Position numbers and translations under genes: made by a program
Shown here: positions 58,201 to 64,000 of the stretch, piece after piece
How the letters are laid out: each line of letters opens with the position of its first letter
How positions within the stretch are numbered: position 1 is the first letter of the stretch
The notes under the pieces: generated by a model
What the model was told of the DNA's origin: nothing
Seen by the model: the letters and a program-made list of their open reading frames with translations, nothing else
Databases searched by the model: none
DNA from: Euryodendron excelsum
Lineage: Eukaryota > Streptophyta > Magnoliopsida > Ericales > Pentaphylacaceae
Assembly: GCA_033060915.1 (NCBI GenBank)
Contig: CM065394.1
Location: forward strand, 15,118,501 to 15,182,500
Length of the DNA: 64,000 bases
Reading direction: 5' to 3'

Positions 58201-61200
58201 TCATGATAATGAACAGTTAGAAAGTTGTTTCTGTAGATTAGGTTATATAGTACTATTCCCCCGGCAACCCTTCCACGTGTGCGGGAGGATGTATGTTGAA
58301 GCAGATCAGCAATTAATTAAGTTATAATTTCTTGGCATTGTTGCATGTTGTTTATCATGTTGTTGAATGGTGCAAATACTTCATATTTTTTTTTTTTGTC
58401 ACAAAATATTGGTTGCTAAACAGGTTTTTGTATGTGACATTTCAAAGGTTTTGAAGGAAGGGACTCCGGGTTGGCATCTGTCATTACATTGGCATCGTCA
58501 CTCGATTACACTACTTCAAAATCATCAGTAAAATTGCTTTTACCCCTGGCAAGTGGAGTGAAACACAATTTTTTTTTTTTTAAACAACTCCTTGCTGTTT
58601 CAGTGTGACAAACTTCAAAGTCTAATTGGAATATGAAGCTGATCTTGATTCATTGTGGATACAGTCAGATCCTGCACAGGTTTTAAATGTTCCTGCTATT
58701 CCAATGGGAGTGCTCCTTGCAGCTGCTTATCCTCTTGCATCCCGGCCTCCTTACGTTTTGTCTTGGTTGAATCCTCTGATATCAGCACAGAACATGCTGC
58801 ATCCAGAGTTGTTTGAGAAGCTTGTCTTAAACAACTTTTGTAAGTAGATGATTATTATCCCTTAACTGACATGACTAATTCCAATAATTACAATTGAGTG
58901 CATATGAAGACACTGCTATTTGTGCATGGCTCATAATTTAGAAATGTGGCATATTCCTTGTACCAAGAGTTTGCATTACATTGACTCTTATATACATGTG
59001 AAGTAGTCTTTGTCAGACCCTATACAACATGGATACGGGTATGGGTCTGGGATATGTATTTTACATGTTAGTCAAATATGCACCCAACAGACGTGGTAAT
59101 TTGTAGTTAATATATGATTTTACATAAAACTCTTGTTGTGTTCCTTTGCTGCATGGTTACTCACCAAGTGTGAACTGCCTATTTTCCAATTTCTCAATAA
59201 AATCAGTTCTCAAGGTCCTTGCTTGGTGAGTGGCTTAGAGTAGGGTGGATATCAATAAGATGCTCTAAGTGATATGACCTAATAAAGCTTTAGTCTAGAT
59301 AAATTTGTCCCACTTTGGTAACCCTAAACTGTCATTTGTCCATCTGTTGCAGTATGTTGTATTCCTCGTGGCAAATATGCCACATAAACACCATTATACC
59401 ATAAGTAAAAGAAGAATTTTAAGAAATTATAATATTTACTGCTGGCCCATTGTTGTTTAGTGGGATTTGATAAACCCAACTCTTAAGACATATACGCACA
59501 TCCAGCAGGTTTAGGAGATTCTATGCTATCCAGGCTAGAGTGGTGGCATCCCCATTGGAGTGGGTGGGTGAGGGAGTCATGAAGTCCTCTGGGGCATAGA
59601 GATTTTATGCCTTCAGCTCTGAGTACATGTACTATTTATCATGGCCCATATAGTTAGGTAACACGGGTAGTGACTGTTACATGAAATACTAGGGTTTATA
59701 TCCTCCTGTAGCCTGATGGAGCTGCAGCTTTTAGTAAGCTTTTCTATCCCCTTTTGTAGATTTAATTTATCTTGGAAGCCAAAACTTTGACAGTTGTTAA
59801 TCTCAGAAGTTTTTGTCATGCCAAGACTTTTAATTTTGGCACCAGGTCCCACAATTCTGATATACAAATCCTGTAAGCATTTTAAGAAGGATCAAAAGGG
59901 GAAACAAACTTGTTTGGCATGACCAAACATATGTAAGCTGTTCAGGAGTTACTGCTGTTTCTAAGGGCGTGCGTCTCATGTTCCCTTTGCGTTCTTGTTG
60001 GTGCCTCCAAAACCAGAGGCTTCTTTGCTCTTGGTTTTGCATTGGCGAACTGGTGCAAACTTTGTGACCAGTTCTTAACAGATTTCAGGGAGGCTGGTAG
60101 CAGTTTGCTGTGACACCATGTCCATCAAACTGTACTGCAAGGCCCTGGTTCAAACTTATTGTTGGGTCAGGTTTAGATAGAAATGAGGCATAGCAACACC
60201 TGTACGTTTTATGCACAAAAACTGTACTGCAAGGCCCTGGTTCAAACTTATTATTTCATTTTATGCTTGGTGGCATAGCAATTTCGTTCATTTTATGCAC
60301 AAAAAATGTGATAATATGCGTTACGTTATAGTATAACATTTGTGATGTAAACATCTAAAATACTATATAAAATCAGTTTATACAAAAAGAATCTTTTATC
60401 TAAATCCTCCACTGTAATGCACGGTGGATAACAAACTGAGACTGTATAGCCAAAAAGGAATGTCTAAATCATATGCAACATCTTGAAGAAGTAGGCAGAT
60501 AAAGTGTTGATAGGAGATATGGGAGATTGATAACTCCTAAAGAATGAAATTGGACTGCCTGTGAGCTATGTTGCATGGACTCACGTACGGGTGTTGGGTA
60601 TGAGTAAGTGAAGTGTCTGATCCATCTAAATCCCATGTCCAAGGACAAGGGAACATGAAAAAATATACATATTTGTCAATATATTTTTATTATTTTATTA
60701 GATAGAATAGTCTTTACAAGGTGCTTTAAAACATTTTATTCATAATATGCAGTTTTATACATATTTATACAGTAAGCTCGAATTATTAAACATTTTTGTT
60801 GAGGAAATATCCAACAATACAAGTTGGACACTTATCCCATGCCCAGATCCTTACCCAAGAGCTGAGTCCAAGTGTCAAGTGTTGGAAGAGTTCGGGTAAC
60901 ATAGCTTGTGAGCACGTATACATGGGCTAGGCATTGTATTTTTAAGGTTTATGATCATGTAGATGGGACAGTTGGAGAGGGAGTAAAGTTGAATTGGGTT
61001 GAGATTTGAGGATTATTTGGTCAGGAATTAAAGAGAAGCTCGTTGGAATTTTTAGACTGCTTGAGAATTGAAGTTTCAAGATCAGAATGGTGGTAAACCA
61101 CGGTGAGAATTTCATAATTAGCTTTGGGGTATAATGGGCTAATCGAAGAGCTGGTCGTACTTATTAAGTTGCACACCTTACTGGCATTGAAAGGAGGAGG

Positions 61201-62256
61201 AGAAGATAGGAATCTCAATAAGGCTTTCTATGAGCTTCGCTTGGGAGAAAGTAATGGAGAGAAAGATATACATAAAGAAATTTTATCCATTAACTTCTAA
61301 AATTGTTTGTACGAGAGAAGTATTAGATGAAACCCATAATTAAATGCCTACTAAGACTTTGAACAATGATAAGATTGCTGAAACAAACAATTTGTAAATT
61401 ACCAAATTAAACTTGCTTATGAATAAGTATCATTTTTCCAACTCTAAAGGAATTGAAATAATGTCAGGCCGACCAAACTCACCCCAAAATAGTTGTGGAT
61501 TTATTTGAAACCTATTGTTGAAGCCAGTGGTCAATTGATTGACCTGGATGGACTTTTCTCTTTTTTCTTCAAAAGGATGCTTTGAGAGAGATATCCTCAT
61601 TACACTATCACTGCAATAATGGTGACGAGGTAAGTTATAATTTACAGGTACTGTACCAGCTAAGCTTCTTTTGCAGCTAACAACAGCCTTCCGAGAGGGT
61701 GGACTGTGTGACAGGAGTGGAAGTTTCTTTTACAAAGATCATCTGCACAAAAGCAATGTGCCGGTTCTAGCACTTGCTGGAGACCAAGACCTAATTTGCC
61801 CACCTGAAGCTGTATATGGTATCATACATGTTTATTATGACTTGTGTATCTTTAATGGGCTCTAGTTTCAAAGGATGTTTTTAACAATTTCTCATTGTGG
61901 CCGGGACTGTATTTGTGGTGCAGAGACAGTCAAGCTGATTCCTAAGAATTTGGTTGCCTATAAAGTTTTTGGTGAACCAAGTGGTCCGCATTATGCTCAC
62001 TACGACTTAGTGGGAAGTCATGCAGTATGTGCTGATATTTTTCCTTCGGAGACTTAAGTGATTCTTTTCACCATCATGAAGAGATAATATGCAATTTTTT
62101 GTTTTTATCAGTATGAAAGTATAATATTCAATATCAGATAGTATGATGCAATTTTATGTAGTTTCCTATAACTTGTCCTAAATTTTCCAAATGCAGGCAG
62201 CAGATCAAGTGTATTCATTTATAATCAAATTTCTCAGTCATCATGATATGACTTGA
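44221..62256 (+). CDS. Alpha/beta-hydrolase-fold protein, UCP031088 type, complete ten-exon gene
   Basis: Exons: 44221-44469, 44747-44824, 49818-50055, 50202-50428, 50589-50691, 58448-58548, 58665-58839, 61648-61818, 61924-62024, 62197-62256. The sum is 1,503 bp, 500 codons plus TGA, with all phases consistent. The N-terminus is rich in Ala, Ser and Arg and poor in acids, so a plastid transit peptide is plausible. The hydrolase fold is seen in HPLLLLSGVGTNA (exon 2), GFDTWILEFRGAG (exon 3), the nucleophile elbow AIGHSMGGIL (exon 5), LALAGDQDLICPPE (acid, exon 8) and PHYAHYDLVG (His, exon 9), so a full Ser-Asp-His triad is likely. Substrate is unknown. Exons 3-4 carry a charged linker with helix-like repeats. 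I recognise the plant UCP031088 family (Arabidopsis At1g73750, from memory). All long introns are swollen by transposons. Confidence 0.85.
44747..44824 (+). CDS. Hydrolase exon 2
   Basis: After TTTGCAG; 26 codons with LLLLSGVGTNAIGFDLSPG; donor GTTAGT. The next intron is 4,993 bp. Confidence 0.8.
46134..47494. mobile_element. hAT-type non-autonomous element (1,361 bp) with long poly-G tracts
   Basis: The left end is CAGGGACGGAACAAGGA and the right end, reverse-complemented, is CAGTGACGGACCCACATT, like the CAGGGGCGGA... ends of common plant hAT elements. The flanking 8-bp repeats CATTTTTG (46126-46133) and CATTTATG (47495-47502) differ at one base. It holds a 41-G run at 46162-46202 and a 16-17-G run near 47368-47383, both at subterminal positions. 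No transposase was found. Confidence 0.82.
46162..46202. repeat. 41-bp poly-G run
   Basis: Uninterrupted G from 46162 to 46202 inside the left subterminal part of the hAT element. Such runs form G-quadruplexes and are prone to assembly length error. Confidence 0.9.
48000..48150. repeat. 151-bp dispersed repeat, copy B
   Basis: Near-identical to 30853-31003 in the same orientation. Confidence 0.85.
48236..48262 (-). mobile_element. Possible Helitron 3' terminus
   Basis: The minus strand reads TGCGC-TTG-GCGCA (perfect hairpin, 48250-48262), then ten bases and CTAG, followed by T. This fits a Helitron 3' end. The matching 5' end to the right was not found. Confidence 0.4.
49818..50055 (+). CDS. 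Hydrolase exon 3
   Basis: After TTTGCAG; 79 codons plus 1 base; SSFARYMSGQGFDTWILEF then RGAGLSTEG and an acidic/polar linker to SPAK. The donor G|GTAAAG at 50056 is my choice because it is in phase with exon 4. The frame stays open to 50111 if read through. Confidence 0.7.
50202..50428 (+). CDS. Hydrolase exon 4
   Basis: After CTTTCAG; phase 1 start; LLEAGQNSAIASQMRDF, then VSPQFIDLQDRF and KYNWDFDHYLEEDVPAA; donor GTGAGG. The NWDFDHYLEEDVP block is strongly typical of the family. Confidence 0.8.
50589..50691 (+). CDS. Hydrolase exon 5 (nucleophile elbow)
   Basis: MEYIRTQCKPNDGKLLAIGH then SMGGILLYAMLSRN; donor G|GTATGA. Ser of GHSMGG is the predicted nucleophile. Confidence 0.85.
50660..50826 (+). 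repeat. ~97-bp tandem duplication spanning the exon 5 donor
   Basis: 50660-50730 and 50757-50826 match (TATCTTGCTATA..., CGAAATGGTATGATG...TTTCCCTTTCTATTACC). The copy brings a second splice-donor-like site at about 50784. Confidence 0.8.
51735..52094. mobile_element. hAT-type MITE, copy 2 (360 bp)
   Basis: CAAGGAACAAAATTTC... to ...TTTTGATCCTTG, with an exact 8-bp target duplication CTTGCTAG at 51727-51734 and 52095-52102. Same orientation as copy 1. Confidence 0.92.
53365..53392. repeat. CCC/GGG palindromic patch
   Basis: CCCCTCCCCCCCGCCCGGGG followed by more G; a GC-rich inverted repeat in AT-rich surroundings. Confidence 0.7.
55557..55928. mobile_element. hAT-type MITE, copy 3, inverted (372 bp)
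   Basis: The right end TTTTGTTCCTTG is the reverse complement of the copy 1/2 left end; the left end is worn (GAAGAATCAAAATTT). Flanks TTTCCCTA (55549-55556) and TTTCCCAT (55929-55936) match at 6 of 8. Confidence 0.85.
58448..58548 (+). CDS. Hydrolase exon 6
   Basis: After TTTCAAAG; completes a Gly codon and gives FEGRDSGLASVITLASSLDY then TTSKSSVKLLLPL. It ends before GCAAGT, so the following intron is of GC-AG type. Confidence 0.75.
58549..58664 (+). other. GC-AG intron (116 bp)
   Basis: Donor CTG|GCAAGT and acceptor GGATACAG. No GT donor keeps the conserved LLPL-(S/A)DPAQ junction; phase 0 on both sides. Confidence 0.65.
58665..58839 (+). CDS. Hydrolase exon 7
   Basis: SDPAQVLNVPAIPMGVLLAA, then SRPPYVLSWLNPLISAQNML and HPELFEKLVLNNF; donor GTAAGT, phase 1. 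Confidence 0.8.
60127..60290. repeat. Short tandem duplication
   Basis: AACTGTACTGCAAGGCCCTG followed by GTTCAAACTTATT occurs at about 60128 and 60223; the copies also share GGCATAGCAA and TTTTATGCACAAAAA. Confidence 0.75.
60567..60903. mobile_element. TIR MITE (337 bp), probably Mutator-like
   Basis: Ends TATGTTGCATGGACTC and GAGTTCGGGTAACATA are imperfect inverted repeats. Flanks GCCTGTGAGC (60557-60566) and GCTTGTGAGC (60904-60913) match at 9 of 10. A 9-10-bp duplication points to Mutator. Confidence 0.75.
61648..61818 (+). CDS. Hydrolase exon 8
   Basis: After TTTACAG; TVPAKLLLQLTTAFREGG, then YKDHLHKSNVPVLALAGDQD and LICPPEAVY. The Asp of GDQD is the predicted acid of the triad. Donor G|GTATCA. 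Confidence 0.85.
61924..62024 (+). CDS. Hydrolase exon 9
   Basis: After GGTGCAG; TVKLIPKNLVAYKVFGEP, then SGPHYAHYDLVGSHA; His in HYAHYDLVG is the probable catalytic base. Donor GTATGT. Confidence 0.85.
62197..62256 (+). CDS. Hydrolase exon 10 and stop
   Basis: After AATGCAG; AADQVYSFIIKFLSHHDMT then TGA at 62254-62256. The SHHD end is usual for the family. Confidence 0.85.
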   Translation, partial: AADQVYSFIIKFLSHHDMT

Positions 62257-62850
62257 TTTACATGGAAGACATAGAACTCTGAATTTTTCTTAGTAACTTG
62301 AGTTTCACTCCCATCAATGAAGTGCCACTTGGGAGAGGGAAAACCCCTTCATAGCTCCAAGGAAGATATGTCATGCGAACTATATGGAGCGTATGAACAT
62401 ATGTACATTACTGTTATAAGCAGTCCTGTTTTCTGCCCATTGTCGATCAGAAAAGAGCTACGATCAAAGGCATATAGTTCATTACAAAGTTCCATCTTCG
62501 AGGATGTTTAGAGAAAGAGGCCCATCCCAAAAGGAATACTTTGGAAATTATACGCTCCCAATATATTTTGGATGAATTGTGTTGATTCTTTTATAGTGAA
62601 GATTTCTGTAGCAAGTTTAGGGTTCAACTTTCTTCCTGTACCATATAGGTATCCTCTGTTTTGACCCCAGCAACAGAAATTTAAGTTCTCTATGTGTGAA
62701 TTGATCTTTTTTCTTCTATGCTTGTTTCAATCTTTGTCATGTAACCTTTCATACGTGAAATAAATGTTATAGGAGATCATAATTTTACTCTGGAGCTTTT
62801 GCTGCTACAATACTTGCAGATTTGTGATGTTCTATATACTTACCATAATG
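62257..62850 (+). other. Hydrolase 3' UTR
   Basis: Probable 3' UTR; the end is not certain. Confidence 0.5.
62759..62764 (+). promoter_or_regulatory. Polyadenylation signal candidate
   Basis: AATAAA about 500 bp after the hydrolase stop. Confidence 0.45.
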
Positions 62851-64000
62851 GGTTTGATGCCGAGTGCACTTGCTTAACATTGGACAGATAAGAGTGATAG
62901 CCACTGTAAATTGGTAAGAGCAAACTAATAATGCGGAAAGTATAAAAAGGATAGAATAGCTTAAGATGCATGTATTGTAAATTTTGCAGTAAATCTACAA
63001 ATTATTGCTAAACTACTTTATAGAATGAATTAAAATATAAAGAAATTTTAGAAGTAGTCTATGATGGCTTATGATGTGAGTTTTCTGTTGCAGTACTAGT
63101 TCATGCAAGGAAAAAGTAGTTTGTGCAGTTGTTTGCCTAGCAATATATTAAAGGAAACTATAGAGAACGGTTTTGCTGGGAATGATTGGCCTGCAGTGAT
63201 TAATTCTATTCATATAGAATTTTTATGCAAAATTCTTAAAAGTGATCTTATTATGTACTTTGTTTCTAAGTGATAGGTCCATGTTCAACGACTTCATTTC
63301 TTATAAAAATTATCTATATTTTTTTGTTAACTTCATTTACTATCCTTTTGCTTTCCATTTTCAATATGGCAACCCCCCTTTGCTTTTCCTGTCCCTCAGA
63401 CCAAGGTGCCAGGATGAAGAGTAGTGATGATGCAATAATTCTAGGTGAGATGCATTTGATAGTTGTAAAAACACAATAATTTTGAGTAGAGCACTCATTT
63501 ACAGAAGGGTGAAGCCAAGTTCAGGGCGAATTAACATGTAAATGAAATATATTCACATGAGTATGTCGTGATAAGATGTCGTGATATTACAAGGTAGTGT
63601 GGATAAACTATTTCAACAAAAGTAATGTTATACAAACACAAAATTCATACAAAATTTATCACTAGAATAATGTGGCTGGATAAGAATCATTCACTTTAAA
63701 ATAAAATATTTATCATGATGGTATTTAATTACGATAATGCTGGTAAGCATTTTATTTTTGCCTACTCAGCAATCTTCGGTCCAATCTGGTCTTTTAGTAA
63801 AACATCACAACACTATCAAGCTAAAACTAACTTTTTCAAACTCCAGTCTAGTCAATTGGTCGCTTCTCGGGCCTATAGGGCCCGATTGAAGCCAAAAAGA
63901 CCAATATGTCCTTGGGCAGTCCAGGTAGCTTTCCGAGATCGGGCGGTCTTCGAAACTAATTGCCGCCGTCGGAGTGACAGAAACACTCACAAACCTTAAA
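62851..64000. other. Right-end sequence, no gene recognised
   Basis: AT-rich until about 63770. The last 230 bp are GC-richer and open on both strands (63715-63999 +, 63805-63990 -), but neither peptide shows a known motif. It may be the edge of a next gene or repeat. Confidence 0.4.

Larger units (their letters stand above)
50692..58447 (+). other. Hydrolase intron 5 (7,756 bp)
   Basis: Holds two copies of the hAT MITE family (51735-52094 and 55557-55928). Other parts (52.1-55.5 kb, 55.9-58.4 kb) look like old repeats but were not classified. The 56430-56807 open frame has no motifs. Confidence 0.7.
58840..61647 (+). other. Hydrolase intron 7 (2,808 bp)
   Basis: Contains a short tandem duplication (60127-60290) and a TIR MITE (60567-60903). 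No gene is recognised. Confidence 0.7.

Noticed and set aside
58423..58447. AACAG acceptor at 58423 for hydrolase exon 6
   Set aside because: It leads to an in-frame stop; the acceptor at 58446-58447 keeps the frame and the family sequence.
63715..63999. 94-codon frame at the right edge as a gene
   Set aside because: No motif, open on both strands, and cut by the window edge.
1..64000. CRISPR arrays, bacterial operons, rRNA or tRNA genes
   Set aside because: None seen; tandem arrays here are transposon-internal and the sequence is clearly plant nuclear.

Overview
The window is nuclear DNA of a flowering plant, most likely a eudicot with a transposon-rich genome. It has AT-rich introns with GT-AG borders, plant-type Ty3/gypsy elements, Helitrons and hAT/Mutator MITEs, and two plant host genes. 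The sequence does not settle the species. Host coding sequence is under 3 percent of the window; nearly everything else is mobile DNA or its decay products.

Host genes, both on the + strand. (1) The last two exons of a plant MurG-like UDP-GlcNAc glycosyltransferase gene lie at 2468-2603 and 24821-24954, separated by a 22.2-kb intron; earlier exons are left of the window. (2) A complete ten-exon gene at 44221-62256 encodes a roughly 500-residue alpha/beta-hydrolase-fold protein of the plant UCP031088 type (GHSMGG nucleophile elbow). It has three large introns of about 5.0, 7.8 and 2.8 kb. From memory, the Arabidopsis homologues of these two genes are also adjacent, so this looks like old microsynteny stretched by transposons.

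Layout: 1-1333, LINE reverse-transcriptase pseudogene (-) split by a MITE. 2.6-24.8 kb, the giant intron: a 12.5-kb Ty3/gypsy element of the Tat type (5166-17672, - strand), a 4-kb element bounded by direct repeats (17931-21996), and a gypsy integrase fossil (22.2-23.6 kb). 25-44 kb, intergenic: a Mutator-like element, a Helitron candidate, and a three-level nest in which a 5.5-kb Tat element sits in a 3.5-kb solo LTR that sits in the 3' tip of a second Helitron. 44-62 kb, the hydrolase gene, with a hAT element, hAT MITEs, a possible Helitron end and a Mutator-like MITE in its introns.

The most unusual theme is that three separate retroelement-like units each carry an extra ORF antisense to (or without) gag-pol, each of a different plant family. 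These are a plant mobile domain (PMD) ORF in the first Tat element, a Transposase_28-like ORF in the second, and a DUF1985/PMD-like ORF with acidic repeats in the direct-repeat element. The PMD ORF has its own TATA box, a phase-consistent 981-bp intron-like gap, and the same orientation as the host gene that contains it. All three are decayed by stops or frameshifts. Domain names here rest on motif recognition only; no database search was possible.
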